Assembly (NCBI GenBank): GCA_025993015.1 | Contig: DAJPFV010000001.1 | Coordinates: 868,001-932,000 of the forward strand | Direction: 5' to 3' | From: Coriobacteriaceae bacterium | GTDB lineage: Bacteria; Actinomycetota; Coriobacteriia; Coriobacteriales; Coriobacteriaceae | Length of the DNA stretch: 64,000 nt | In this document: in pieces, positions 26,181 to 35,545 of the stretch | Position numbering within the stretch: the first letter of the stretch is position 1 | Layout: each line of letters opens with the position of its first letter | Program-made: the position numbers and the translations under genes | The notes under the pieces: generated by a model | Told to the model about the DNA's origin: nothing | The model's database searches: none | The model's input: only the letters and a program-made list of their open reading frames with translations

Positions 26181-26843
26181 ATGGGCAACAACACAGCAGG
26201 TACCTCTGTAGTCAATGCCGTCCCCGCATCCGATAGCGCGGCAAAGCGCCTGACGGGCGACGAACGCCGTCGCGAGATCCTCGATGCCGTGCGCACCGTA
26301 AGCTCCGAGCTGGGCGTGTCCCACCTATCGGTATCGGCCGTGACCAAGCGAGCCGGCTGCACGCGTTCATTGTTCTACCACTACTTCGCCGACATGGACG
26401 CCGCCGTCACCGCCGTCATGGACGAGGCGATCGACGGTTTTATCTCCGAGCTCGAGCAGTGGAATGCCAACCGCATCGTCGGTGATATCGAGGGCGCACT
26501 CGACACCGTCGCCCCGCTCTTTAAGCGCCTGGTCGCCAGCGGCCACGAGCTGCCGAGTACGCTCACCTCAAGCAGCGGCGCGCTCTACGGCGGCTTTTTG
26601 CACAACGTGGTCCAGCGCGTGGCGCAATATATCTGCGACACCACCGTGGTGGACTTTGTCGCCCATCATGAGCTACGCATCGACCATGTCTACGAGACGT
26701 TCTACACCCTCATCATGGGGTTGTTGATGTATATCCGCACGCACCCCGATGTGCCCGACGAGACGGTCAAGGAAATCATCGCCTCGACACTCCACATCGA
26801 GGGCTATACCGCCAAGTATCCGGAGCGCAAGCCCCAGAACTGA
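26181..26843 (+). CDS. TetR-family transcriptional regulator
   Basis: 220 residues. TetR N-terminal HTH at about 28-75 (RREILDAVRTVSSELGVSHL, CTRSLFYHYFADMDAAV), with an all-helical C-terminal ligand domain that I cannot match to a known effector. ATG 26181 follows AAAGGCGG. It is divergent from the Fe-S oxidoreductase and upstream of the DUF5692-like membrane protein, and probably represses both through the palindromes at 26085-26122. Confidence 0.9.
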   Translation: MGNNTAGTSVVNAVPASDSAAKRLTGDERRREILDAVRTVSSELGVSHLSVSAVTKRAGCTRSLFYHYFADMDAAVTAVMDEAIDGFISELEQWNANRIVGDIEGALDTVAPLFKRLVASGHELPSTLTSSSGALYGGFLHNVVQRVAQYICDTTVVDFVAHHELRIDHVYETFYTLIMGLLMYIRTHPDVPDETVKEIIASTLHIEGYTAKYPERKPQN

Positions 26844-26906
26844 CGACATTTGGCCAAACTGCCCGCGATCAGAAGAGGGGCCGCGGGCGTGTGAAAGGAG
26901 AGCAGC

Positions 26907-27914
26907 ATGCTGTTCGATGTTTGGGGTAGCGATACCCTTATCCACTGGGCCGGCTGGGCCATAGTCTTTATTGGCCTGATCGTGCTCAACGAGGTCGGCC
27001 GCCGCACCAAGCTGGGCGCAGCAATCATCTTTGGCGTGGCTCCGCTGGCCATGACCATCTACTGCGTCGCCATCGCCGTGGGCGTTTCGCAGGGTGCCGA
27101 GTGGGCGCTCACCAACCCCACCCATGTGTACCAGAACAGCTGGTTCCACTACGCCAAGGTATACGCGGCGCTCGCCGGTTGCTGGGGCTTCATTGCCATT
27201 AAGTACCAGTGGGGAAAGATCGGCAAGGCGCATTGGTTCCGCGCATGGCCGTTTGTGATCGTCGCCATCAACATCATGATTGCCGTCGTGTCCGACTTTG
27301 AGAGCGCCTATCACTTCTTTGTCCTGGGCGAGTCCACCTGGGTCACCTCCGAAGGTGCTACGCAGCTGGCCGGCTGGAACAACGTGTTCAACGGCATCGC
27401 CGGTATCATCAACATCTTCTGCATGACCGGTTGGTGGAGCGTCTACGCCTCCGAGGACAAGACCGACATGCTGTGGCCCGATATGACCTGGGTCTACATC
27501 ATCGCCTACGATATCTGGAACTTCTGCTACACCTACAACTGCCTGCCCACCCACTCCTGGTTCTGCGGCTTTGCACTGCTGCTGGCGCCCACCGTCGCCG
27601 CCTTTATCTGGAACAAGGGCGGCTGGATCCAGAACCGCGCCTTTACGCTGGCCATTTGGTGTATGTTTGCCCAGGTGTTCCCGTACTTCCAGGAGGAGTC
27701 CATCTTTGTGACCCACTCCACGCTCGACCCCGGCGCCGCTACCGCGGTCTCGATCGCCGCTCTGGTCGCCAACGTCGCCGCGATCATCTACATCGCCTAC
27801 CGCGCCAAGAAGCTCGGCCGCAATCCCTACAAGCAGGATGTCTTTGAGGGCACCAGCGATTGGGAGAAGGCTACCGCTCGCCGCGCCAAGGTTGATTACG
27901 CGCACGCCGAGTAA
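26907..27914 (+). CDS. Polytopic membrane protein, DUF5692-like
   Basis: 335 residues with about nine predicted membrane segments, unusually rich in Trp, Tyr and Asn (for example YDIWNFCYTYNCLPTHSWF). The C-terminal tail is cytoplasmic and basic. I recognise it as like the DUF5692 family of unknown function; that match is from memory. GGAGAGCAGC precedes the start, 63 bases after the TetR stop. Pairing with a TetR gene and an Fe-S flavoprotein suggests a transport or sensing role for the same small molecule. Confidence 0.7.
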   Translation: MLFDVWGSDTLIHWAGWAIVFIGLIVLNEVGRRTKLGAAIIFGVAPLAMTIYCVAIAVGVSQGAEWALTNPTHVYQNSWFHYAKVYAALAGCWGFIAIKYQWGKIGKAHWFRAWPFVIVAINIMIAVVSDFESAYHFFVLGESTWVTSEGATQLAGWNNVFNGIAGIINIFCMTGWWSVYASEDKTDMLWPDMTWVYIIAYDIWNFCYTYNCLPTHSWFCGFALLLAPTVAAFIWNKGGWIQNRAFTLAIWCMFAQVFPYFQEESIFVTHSTLDPGAATAVSIAALVANVAAIIYIAYRAKKLGRNPYKQDVFEGTSDWEKATARRAKVDYAHAE

Positions 27915-27981
27915 CATGTTTATTCCGTCCACATTTGGATGTAGGCAAACTTAGCCGATGCCGCAATCGCGCGTCATGCGC

Positions 27982-28016
27982 AGCCCCGGAAAGCGATTCG
28001 TCCGCTTTCCGGGGCT
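27982..28016 (+). terminator. Intrinsic terminator after the DUF5692-like gene
   Basis: Perfect 14-bp stem AGCCCCGGAAAGCG with its complement and a 7-base loop, followed by TTTTTG. It closes the TetR/membrane protein transcription unit. Confidence 0.9.
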
Positions 28017-28151
28017 TTTTGTTGTTGCGCGCATTCACGCACATATGCAAAACCTCTCTCACAGATAAAATCAGATTTCCAACCGCCTGACAGCTCTATG
28101 TGACCCCAATTTTGGGTACATTGTTGTCCCGATATTGAGCTTGGGGGATGT

Positions 28152-29648
28152 ATGAATGATGAGACGATGGGCCAAGAGGATGCGGCCCAAGATGCAGAAG
28201 CTTGCGCTGAGGCCTTGGAGAGCTTAGACCGGATTTCACTCGATGAGATTGCGTTTGACGATTCGGGCATTGATGTGCAGGATGAGCCAGAAGCCGAGGC
28301 GCAGTCCGATGATCAGGATGCAGGCGACGTTGAGCCTGCTGAAGATGAGGCAGGTCACGAAGACACCGAAAGCGAGGCCGGCAATCAGCCCGAATCCGAC
28401 ACGGGCGAGGAAACCGTCTTGCTCGACAGCTTGCCGGCCGAGGATTCGCTGACCCGCGAACTTCCTGGCCTGGGCTCTGCGCCTGCCGTGGACGAGACCA
28501 TCGCCATGGGCGATATCCCCCTACCGTCCGTTCCCTCAGCACGCGAGGCCGAGGTTCGCCATCGCAAGATGTCGCCCAAGCGCCGCAATCTGATGGTCGC
28601 CAGTGTCGTGGCCGTCGCGCTCGTCGCCGGCGGCGCAGGCTATGCCGCCTGGAACGGATATCAGCAAGAGCAGGCTGCCGCTGTCGCCGCCAATGCCCAC
28701 ACGATGATGTCAGTGCAGATTGGCGTGCATGCCGCGGGCCTCGACTGTTCCACCGGCTCCAAGATTCCCGTACAGGTAAGCGGTCAGGACGCTGATGGCT
28801 CCTCCGTGAGCGAAACGCTCTATGTTGACGAGCACGGCCGCGGCATCAAACTGCTGCCCGGCGATTACACGCTCTCCATCGCCGCCTCCCCCATCGCGGC
28901 CGACGGCACCATCTATACCGTCCCGACCACCAAGACGCAGGTCACCGTTAAGAGCGATGGACAGGATTTAAGTGCCCAGGCCACCTTTAAGCTCAAGGTG
29001 CCTTCGGCCGACACGGTGACTGACGACCAGATCGATGCCGCCGCCAAGTATGCCGAAGAGGGCGGTGCGAGCTCCGCCGCGGCTGCCAAAGTGCTCCAGC
29101 AGGCAGCAACCGCGCGGCGCGACGCCGCCGTCAATGCCGTGAGCGCGCAAAAGGCACAGGCATCCCGTGATGCTGACGCTCGCCACAAGGCAACCGACCT
29201 TTACCAGCTCGATATCCCCGTCGAGTGGTACGGCAAGGTCGAGACTTGGCAGAATGGCAGCACACTATGCATCTATCTTGCCGGCGACAGCGATACGCCG
29301 ATCGTGACGCTCGTCGCGGTGCGCGAGGGCGAGAGCTTTACGCCCGATGAGGGCGATACGGTTTTGGGTGCGGCCAATCTAGGCAACGGTTATACCGTCT
29401 ATGCCAGCGGCCCCGTCTATCCGTACGTGGTGCCCCAGACTATCAACGGGCGCACCCAGGATCCAGTGTCGACCTACCCCATGGACACGGCCATTGAGCT
29501 TGTCGAGCTCACGACCGGTAACCGCTACACCTATAGCCAGATCAAGAACGTACTGGTCGGCAAAGACGGCAAGGCAGACGCCGCGACCAAACTCGAGACC
29601 GACTACCTCGCCCAGATTCTCCTGCCGAGCATCAAGGCCCAGGACTAG
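28152..29648 (+). CDS. Single-pass membrane protein of unknown function with acidic cytoplasmic domain
   Basis: 498 residues. Residues 1-130 are very acidic (Asp/Glu/Ala) and probably disordered. One transmembrane helix lies at about 146-168. The outside part has a beta-rich segment (SKIPVQVSGQDADG to LLPGDYTLSIAAS), an Ala-rich helical stretch and a C-terminal globular domain (IPVEWYGKVETWQNGSTLCIYLAG). No catalytic motif is visible and I cannot name the family. GGGGG precedes ATG 28152. The gene appears monocistronic. Confidence 0.75.
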   Translation: MNDETMGQEDAAQDAEACAEALESLDRISLDEIAFDDSGIDVQDEPEAEAQSDDQDAGDVEPAEDEAGHEDTESEAGNQPESDTGEETVLLDSLPAEDSLTRELPGLGSAPAVDETIAMGDIPLPSVPSAREAEVRHRKMSPKRRNLMVASVVAVALVAGGAGYAAWNGYQQEQAAAVAANAHTMMSVQIGVHAAGLDCSTGSKIPVQVSGQDADGSSVSETLYVDEHGRGIKLLPGDYTLSIAASPIAADGTIYTVPTTKTQVTVKSDGQDLSAQATFKLKVPSADTVTDDQIDAAAKYAEEGGASSAAAAKVLQQAATARRDAAVNAVSAQKAQASRDADARHKATDLYQLDIPVEWYGKVETWQNGSTLCIYLAGDSDTPIVTLVAVREGESFTPDEGDTVLGAANLGNGYTVYASGPVYPYVVPQTINGRTQDPVSTYPMDTAIELVELTTGNRYTYSQIKNVLVGKDGKADAATKLETDYLAQILLPSIKAQD

Positions 29649-29721
29649 CCTGGCGCAGCAAGGTGCACCCCAACCGTGATGAAGGAGCCAGGAGGTCCTG
29701 ACCCCACAGGTCCATAGATGA

Positions 29722-31074
29722 TTAGGCAAGGAGCCACTTCCATGCGGGCATAACGTGTACCACACCGTGCTCGCATGGAATATCGGTCTGTTCATCCATG
29801 GTAACGATTGCCGACTCGCCAAGATCAAACTGGGCCATCGAGGCATCAAGCGCGGCAATTTCGCGCTCGCGCGTTTTCTCACCTGCCATATCCGTACTCA
29901 CCTGAATCAGGCTATAAGCCCGCATGAGAAGCGCGTCCCCAGCCACAAAGTCCACCTCATGGCTTTTGCTCTTCTCTTTGATTAGCAGGCGGCAGACCGA
30001 GCCGGTCCTCACCGCGGGAGTCCTTCTTCTTAGCGCATTGAACACTGCGGTCTCGAGCCTCTGGCCCTGGTCCAATGCCGATGCGGGAGAGAATGCTCCA
30101 AACATCGCAGGGTCGACAGCGTAGACCTTAGACGCAGACCGCATGTTATTTGCCAGTGAACGCGTGAACTCCGGCACAGAAAATAACAGGTAGGCGTCCT
30201 CATAATACTCAAGTAAATCGCTGAGCGAATTACGACTGACGGGTATCTGTCTGCTCTTGAACTCGTTGTACACTTTGTTCACTGACAGCTCTCGTCCCGA
30301 AGATGCCATACACCGCGTCAGAAACAGCGATGCCAGGCGAGGGTTCTTGACGTCGTAACGTTCAACGACGTCCATGGCGACCGTTCGCGAAGCATATTCC
30401 TGTAGCAGCTGAATCGCGTCTGCAGGCGTCTGCTCAAGTGTCGCGATGAATCCCCCTTGTTCAAGATACCCGATCAGATGATGTCGAAGCAGCGCTGCAT
30501 CGCTCGGGGAAAAGGTCGCATCTGGCTCGGGAACGCTCCCCGTCTTATATCGAACGTATTCCGAAAAACTCAACGGAAAAAGCTCTCGCACAAGAGAACG
30601 ACCCCTGAACTCGCTCTTAAGTTCTGAGGACAGCATCTTGGAAGAAGATCCCGTCACATAGACGGTCGCTTTCTCCGTATCGACTACACGCCGCAGAAAC
30701 GCACCCCATTCGGGAATTTCCTGGATCTCGTCAAAGAAAATGTAAGCGCCCTCGGTTCGAGCAACAGGATACAGCGCATAGAACGTGTCGAGCACGTCCG
30801 CCAGCAGCGATGGCTCATACGGGCGCAAGCGCTCATCCTCAAAATTGAAGTAAAGCATCCGGTCAAGCTCGACGCCCCGGCTCTGAAGCCGCCGCATCTC
30901 CTGATACAGGCGATACGTCTTTCCACAACGGCGGGCCCCCACAATCACATTTACGATGTTGTCGCGCTTTGGCTCCTGTGGGTTTCCTAGATCAAGGTCT
31001 CGCTCAAAGACCTGCGGAACCCCCTGTTGTTCAAAGTCCTTTATTTTTTGGGCCACCAAGTCGTTGAATGCCAT
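29722..31074 (-). CDS. AAA ATPase with DUF4143 domain
   Basis: 450 residues. AAA_14 domain with Walker A VGARRCGKTYRL and Walker B YIFFDEIQEIPEWG; the C-terminal half is DUF4143 with the restriction-endonuclease-like end (KSHEVDFVAGDALLMRAYSLIQVS). Such proteins are frequent, often horizontally acquired, and their function is unsettled; links to stress or toxin-antitoxin-like roles have been proposed. The gene is monocistronic and has a remarkable perfect palindrome directly upstream. Confidence 0.9.
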   Translation of the reverse strand: MAFNDLVAQKIKDFEQQGVPQVFERDLDLGNPQEPKRDNIVNVIVGARRCGKTYRLYQEMRRLQSRGVELDRMLYFNFEDERLRPYEPSLLADVLDTFYALYPVARTEGAYIFFDEIQEIPEWGAFLRRVVDTEKATVYVTGSSSKMLSSELKSEFRGRSLVRELFPLSFSEYVRYKTGSVPEPDATFSPSDAALLRHHLIGYLEQGGFIATLEQTPADAIQLLQEYASRTVAMDVVERYDVKNPRLASLFLTRCMASSGRELSVNKVYNEFKSRQIPVSRNSLSDLLEYYEDAYLLFSVPEFTRSLANNMRSASKVYAVDPAMFGAFSPASALDQGQRLETAVFNALRRRTPAVRTGSVCRLLIKEKSKSHEVDFVAGDALLMRAYSLIQVSTDMAGEKTREREIAALDASMAQFDLGESAIVTMDEQTDIPCEHGVVHVMPAWKWLLA

Positions 31075-31082
31075 GATTCTCC

Positions 31083-31173
31083 AATCTTGCTCTCTTGCTA
31101 ATCAAGATTATACTGCCTCTTGATTAGCAAGAGAGCAAGATTGCGTGTAACTTGATTAGTAGATAATCAAGTT
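31083..31173. repeat. Long perfect palindrome plus second inverted repeat upstream of the DUF4143 gene
   Basis: Arms of 25 bp (31083-31107 and 31118-31142) are perfect complements around a 10-base loop. A second inverted repeat follows (AACTTGATTA 31149-31158 and TAATCAAGTT 31164-31173). Both share the core TTGATTA/TAATCAA. The first begins 9 bases before the ATG (31074) on the - strand, so it lies in the leader or on the promoter. Confidence 0.8.
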
Positions 31174-31231
31174 TTTCTGCTGCAAAGCATCAAGGCCCAG
31201 AGCTAGTCGCCCGCGACACCCAGGACAGTCT

Positions 31232-31320
31232 TTTGGGACGGGGCTCTTTTAGCTACTTTGAGGATGGGCAGGCAAGACGGCAAAAGTAGTTAAAAAAGCC
31301 CCGTCCTAAATTAGCTACTT
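31232..31320. repeat. Interrupted palindrome, GGGACGGGGCTC family
   Basis: GGACGGGGCT at 31236-31245 pairs with AGCCCCGTCC at 31297-31306, with further pairing of AGCTACTTT-type sequence. It abuts the stop of the small gene at 31320 and could terminate it. A 25-base stretch containing GGGACGGGGCTCTTTTAGC recurs in inverse orientation at about 59879-59903. Confidence 0.7.
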
Positions 31321-31514
31321 TAGCGCCAGGGATCGGCTTCGAACATCGGCTCGCGCTCGGGGCGGCGATCGCTGTAGGGATCGTAGCCGTCGTCGTCCTC
31401 GTTCTCGGCACGAATGAAAGGGTCGCGCGGCTTGGGTGCCGGCTTAGGCGCAGGCTTGGGTGCGGCGGGCGCAACATCGGTCGTCGGCACGTTCGTCTCG
31501 TTCTCGTTTTTCAT
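31320..31514 (-). CDS. Small acidic Pro-rich protein
   Basis: 64 residues, starting MKNENETNVP, with a Pro-Lys-Pro-Ala repeat (residues 18-30) and an acidic end (NEDDDGYDPYSD to EADPWR). ATG 31514 has GGAG eight bases upstream; ATG 31520 is too close to it. Low complexity and no family recognised. The gene is 131 bases downstream of clpB on the same strand and ends at a palindrome. Confidence 0.5.
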   Translation of the reverse strand: MKNENETNVPTTDVAPAAPKPAPKPAPKPRDPFIRAENEDDDGYDPYSDRRPEREPMFEADPWR

Positions 31515-31645
31515 CTGCATATCTCCTTGCCATGTGCTCATGTTCAACATCATCGATTGTCGCACGAAAAAGGGCGGCAGACCCAATTGGATCCGCCGCC
31601 CTTGGCGTTTTGCGATGAGGGGCAATTTAAAGCCGGCCCCAAAAT

Positions 31646-34273
31646 CTACTCGGCGTCGGGGACCTCGTAGGTGGCCGCCGGCGTGTTGTCGCACACGACG
31701 GTAAAGCCGCCGTCCTTGTCGACATCGACCGTCACCTGATCGCCCTCGCGCACCGTGCCGTCGATAATGGCGGCCGCGATGGCATCCACGACCTCGCGCT
31801 GGACCAGGCGCTTGAGCGGACGGGCACCAAACACGGGGTCCAGACCGCCCACGGCGAGCATCTGCTTGGCCGCCGGGGTGATGGCAAGCGTCATGCGCTC
31901 CTTGGCCAGACGCGCGCGGACGTCGGCAAGCTGGATGTCGACGATCTTCTCGATCTGCGCCATGTCGAGCGGATGGAACACCACGATGTCATCGATACGG
32001 TTGAGGAACTCGGGGCGGAAGGTCTGAGCCATGGCCGCGTCGACCTGATGGCGCATCTCCTCCTCGTCCTTGCCGGAAAGCTCGGCGATAGCCTTGGAGC
32101 CCACATTAGACGTCATGATGATGATCGTATTCTTGAAGGACACTTGGCGACCCTGGCCATCGGTCAGACGGCCGTCGTCGAGCACCTGCAGCAGCACGTT
32201 AAAGACATCCGGATGAGCCTTCTCCATCTCGTCGAGCAAGATCACGGAGTAGGGCCTGCGGCGCACGGCCTCGGTGAGCTGACCGCCCTCGTCGTAGCCC
32301 ACGTATCCCGGAGGCGCACCAATCAGACGCTGGACGCTGAACTTCTCCATGTACTCGGACATGTCGATACGCACGAGCGCGCGCTCGTCATCGAACAGGC
32401 ACTCGGCCAGCGCCTTGGCGAGCTCGGTCTTGCCCACGCCGGTGGGGCCCAGGAAGAAGAAGCTGCCGATGGGCTTGTCCGGATCGGAGAGGCCCGCACG
32501 GCTGCGGCGCACAGCTGCGGCGACGGCGGAGACGGCCTCGTCCTGGCCGATGACGCGCTTATGCAGCTCGCCCTCCAAGCCCTTCAGCTTGTCGAGCTCG
32601 CCCTGCATCATCTTGGACACGGGCACGCCGGTCCAGGCGCTCACGACCTCGGCGATCTCATCGGAGGTCACCTGTTCGTTGAGGCCCTCGCCGTCCTGCT
32701 GCTTTTGTGCCTCGAGTGCGGCCTCGGAATCCTGAATCTGCTGCTGCAGGCCCGGAATCACGGAGTAGCGCAGCTCGGACGCACGGCCCAGGTCGCCGTT
32801 GCGCGTCGCACGTTCCTCCTCGCTCTTGGCCTCGTCGAGCTGTCCCTTGAGCTCCTGCACGTGGTCGATGGCGTTCTTTTGGTTGAGCCAGCCGGCCTTT
32901 TGCACATTGAGCTTTTCCTGGACCTCGGCAATCTCTTGGCGCAGGGCCTCCAGACGCTCCTTGGAGGCGTCGTCGGTCTCCTTCATGAGCGCCTGCTCCT
33001 CGATCTGCAGCTGGGTGAGCTGACGCGTGGTGGCGTCGATCTCGACCGGCATACTGTCGAGCTCCATGCGTAGGCGGCTTGCCGCCTCATCGACCAGATC
33101 GATGGCCTTGTCGGGCAGGAAGCGGTCGGCGATGTAGCGATCGGAGAGGTCGGCGGCGGCCACGAGCGCGCTATCGGTGATGTGCACGCCGTGGAAGATC
33201 TCGTACTTTTCCTTGAGGCCACGCAGGATCGAGATGGTGTCCTCGACGGTGGGCTCGCTCACCATCACGGTCTGGAAACGACGGGCGAGCGCCGCGTCCT
33301 TCTCAATGTACTTGCGGTACTCGTCGAGCGTGGTCGCGCCGATCGCGTGCAAGTCGCCACGGGCAAGCGCCGGCTTCAGGATGTTGCCGGCGTCCATAGA
33401 GCCCTCGGTGGCACCCGCGCCCACGATGGTGTGGAGCTCATCGATGAACAGGATGACCTTGCCCTCGGATTTTTGCACTTCTTTGAGCACGGCCTTCAAG
33501 CGGTCCTCGAACTCGCCGCGGTACTTGGCGCCAGCGACCAGCGCGCTCATGTCGAGCTCGATAAGGTCGCGGTCGCGCAGGGTGCTCGGCACGTCGCCGG
33601 CCACGATACGCTGGGCGATACCCTCGACGATGGCCGTCTTGCCGACGCCTGGCTCGCCTATGAGCACGGGGTTGTTCTTGGTGCGGCGGGACAGGACCTG
33701 AATAGTACGACGAATCTCGTCGGTACGGCCGATGACCGGGTCGAGCTTGCCGGCGCGGGCCAGATCGCAGATGTTGCGACCGTACTGCTCCAACGCCTCA
33801 AACTGAGTCTTGTCCTCGGCAGACGTCACGCGGTCATCGCCGCGCAGCTCCTCATAGACCTGCTCGATGCGCTCCTTGGTCACGCCGGCGTCGCGCAGAA
33901 CGCGGCCGGCCTCGCCCTTGTCCTCGGCAAGTGCCATCAGCAGATGCTCGGTCACCACAAAGCTGTCGCCCATCTTGGTGGCCTTCTTCTCGGCCTTCTC
34001 GATGACGCGGACGAGCTCATTGGAAAGACCCATCTGCTGACCCTCGCCCGAAACCTTAGGCGCGTGGTCGATGGCGTCCTGCGTGGAGCGTGCGAGCTGG
34101 GCCGGGTCGGCACCGATGCGCTCGATGATCACGGAGATATTGCGCTCGCCGGCACCGAGCAGGGCAGACAGCAGGTGAATCGGCTCTACCGCGCCGGCCT
34201 GCGCATCGGCAGCCGTGCTCATGGCGGTTTGCAGCGCCTCGCGCGACGTCATTGCTAGCTTATCGATTCTCAT
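31646..34273 (-). CDS. clpB: ClpB disaggregase (HSP100)
   Basis: 875 residues. Clp N-domain, NBD1 Walker A GEPGVGKTAIVEG, the ClpB middle coiled-coil domain at about 410-520, NBD2 Walker A GPTGVGKTELAK and arginine fingers. A ClpP-binding loop is absent, which fits a disaggregase that works with DnaK. AGAGGTG precedes ATG 34273. The upstream region carries the same 27-bp motif as dnaK, so HspR control is likely. Confidence 0.97.
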   Translation of the reverse strand: MRIDKLAMTSREALQTAMSTAADAQAGAVEPIHLLSALLGAGERNISVIIERIGADPAQLARSTQDAIDHAPKVSGEGQQMGLSNELVRVIEKAEKKATKMGDSFVVTEHLLMALAEDKGEAGRVLRDAGVTKERIEQVYEELRGDDRVTSAEDKTQFEALEQYGRNICDLARAGKLDPVIGRTDEIRRTIQVLSRRTKNNPVLIGEPGVGKTAIVEGIAQRIVAGDVPSTLRDRDLIELDMSALVAGAKYRGEFEDRLKAVLKEVQKSEGKVILFIDELHTIVGAGATEGSMDAGNILKPALARGDLHAIGATTLDEYRKYIEKDAALARRFQTVMVSEPTVEDTISILRGLKEKYEIFHGVHITDSALVAAADLSDRYIADRFLPDKAIDLVDEAASRLRMELDSMPVEIDATTRQLTQLQIEEQALMKETDDASKERLEALRQEIAEVQEKLNVQKAGWLNQKNAIDHVQELKGQLDEAKSEEERATRNGDLGRASELRYSVIPGLQQQIQDSEAALEAQKQQDGEGLNEQVTSDEIAEVVSAWTGVPVSKMMQGELDKLKGLEGELHKRVIGQDEAVSAVAAAVRRSRAGLSDPDKPIGSFFFLGPTGVGKTELAKALAECLFDDERALVRIDMSEYMEKFSVQRLIGAPPGYVGYDEGGQLTEAVRRRPYSVILLDEMEKAHPDVFNVLLQVLDDGRLTDGQGRQVSFKNTIIIMTSNVGSKAIAELSGKDEEEMRHQVDAAMAQTFRPEFLNRIDDIVVFHPLDMAQIEKIVDIQLADVRARLAKERMTLAITPAAKQMLAVGGLDPVFGARPLKRLVQREVVDAIAAAIIDGTVREGDQVTVDVDKDGGFTVVCDNTPAATYEVPDAE

Positions 34274-34362
34274 GGAATCACCTCTCTTGGGGCGGCCGCC
34301 CTACGGGGCGGCTTCACGTTGTTCGAGAAGTATTGTTGCCAGCTTTGCGCGATCTTATACAC

Positions 34363-34389
34363 AAATCTAAGTCTCTATATATAAGATTT
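34363..34389 (-). promoter_or_regulatory. HspR-type operator candidate at clpB
   Basis: 27-bp motif with terminal inverted repeat AAATCT/AGATTT. In the - strand it reads CTTATAT, six bases, ACTTAGA, comparable with the known HAIR consensus CTTGAGT-N7-ACTCAAG. Nearly identical to the site upstream of dnaK. An extended -10-like TGTATAAG lies just downstream on the - strand. Confidence 0.65.
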
Positions 34390-34897
34390 TATGAGTGCTC
34401 TCATGACATGCAAACCACCACAAAGGGGACAGGCACCTTTGTGGTGGTCCAGAGAAGAATCAGCCCCGATTAAAAGAGGCGACATCAAGCCCAGTCTACG
34501 TTTGGCGATCCCAAGATCCAACGAGAACACAGCGACAAAATCGAGAGCCACCGATAGCCCGTTCGCGCAGATATAGATGGAGATTCAAGACAAGGATGCC
34601 GGCTTAAACGGCTTGGTTATCGTACGCCACAATACTCTCGTCATCGTCCCTGTCGTTTTTATAGTGCTTATAGTGAAAATAGCGGGTTTAGTGAGAATAG
34701 TATTGCGCAAAACTCGTGAACTCAATTTTGACCCCTCGCCCAGAATGAGTGGGGCAATTATTTCTATTAGAGGTCAAATCGAAGCCCAATAGGGCCTTTT
34801 AGCCCTCTCATTCCGGGCGGTCGCTTTCTTTTGAATATTGTCGTAAGCTTGTATCATCTATCTTAATGATTGCATATTGCATGAGAGGTGCCCCACC
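34390..34897. other. Intergenic region with GGGAC palindrome and diverged repeat
   Basis: Holds a palindrome at 34414-34448 (ACCACCACAAAGG and its complement around GGACAGGCA). Downstream about 100 bases (34449-34545) match, with divergence, 35758-35870 (shared GCATCAAG/ACATCAAG, CAACGAGAAC). An open frame at 34577-34792 lacks a ribosome site and any family resemblance, and I do not call it. Confidence 0.6.
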
Positions 34898-35545
34898 GTG
34901 AAACGCTCCACCTATATCGGCCTGCTCGTCTTAGCGTTTGCAATTACCGCAGTCGGCGTGGGCATTATCTATCTCGCATTTCTCCCTGCCTCGGCAACGC
35001 AGGCGGCGGTTGAAACCGTAAGCTACCCCATCGAAATCCTCACCGATATCGTCAAACCCGATTCAATCACCGTCGATTTCGACGGTACGCCCGCAGCGCT
35101 TGGGGTCAGTAACTATCCCCGAATCGAACTTGGAGCCACGCGCTATACCCAAGATGAGCAGCTTATCGGCAAGGCAACCAGTTTACTCAAAGGCAAGACG
35201 TTTAAGCGATGGTACGGCGCCGCAATATATCGAGCCAAGAAAGGCCAAATGAATGGCGGGTATTATTCGACCCTTGAACTCGATGCGGCAAACGGGAGCA
35301 GACTGTGCAACGTTTCATACGACCCCGGCTACGTGGACAACGAAGGGCCGGGAGTCTATATCTCGGATGGCAACGTGATCTACGTCATGGAAGGCGACCA
35401 GACGGCAGTCGTCGATTTTATGGATCGGTGTACCGAGGATGCCTACGAACAAACTTGCGAGCCCGATCCACAGACAGCGCGCGACAGTGGCTCAGCACGC
35501 ACTTGGCTATTTGACGATGAAATAACCTGGGCCCCATCGAAATAA
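34898..35545 (+). CDS. Hypothetical membrane-anchored protein
   Basis: 215 residues. An N-terminal signal anchor (about 6-30, YIGLLVLAFAITAVGVG) precedes an extracytoplasmic domain with several aromatic/Gly motifs (FKRWYGAAIYRAKKGQ, GVYISDGNVIYVM) and two Cys near the C-terminus. GTG 34898 is chosen because GAGAGGTG lies just upstream. No known domain; flanked on both sides by repeats and lower in GC than its neighbours, so it may be an acquired gene. Confidence 0.65.
   Translation: MKRSTYIGLLVLAFAITAVGVGIIYLAFLPASATQAAVETVSYPIEILTDIVKPDSITVDFDGTPAALGVSNYPRIELGATRYTQDEQLIGKATSLLKGKTFKRWYGAAIYRAKKGQMNGGYYSTLELDAANGSRLCNVSYDPGYVDNEGPGVYISDGNVIYVMEGDQTAVVDFMDRCTEDAYEQTCEPDPQTARDSGSARTWLFDDEITWAPSK

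Noticed and set aside
34577..34792. 71-codon hydrophobic frame
   Set aside because: No ribosome site, repeat-rich surroundings and no family resemblance.
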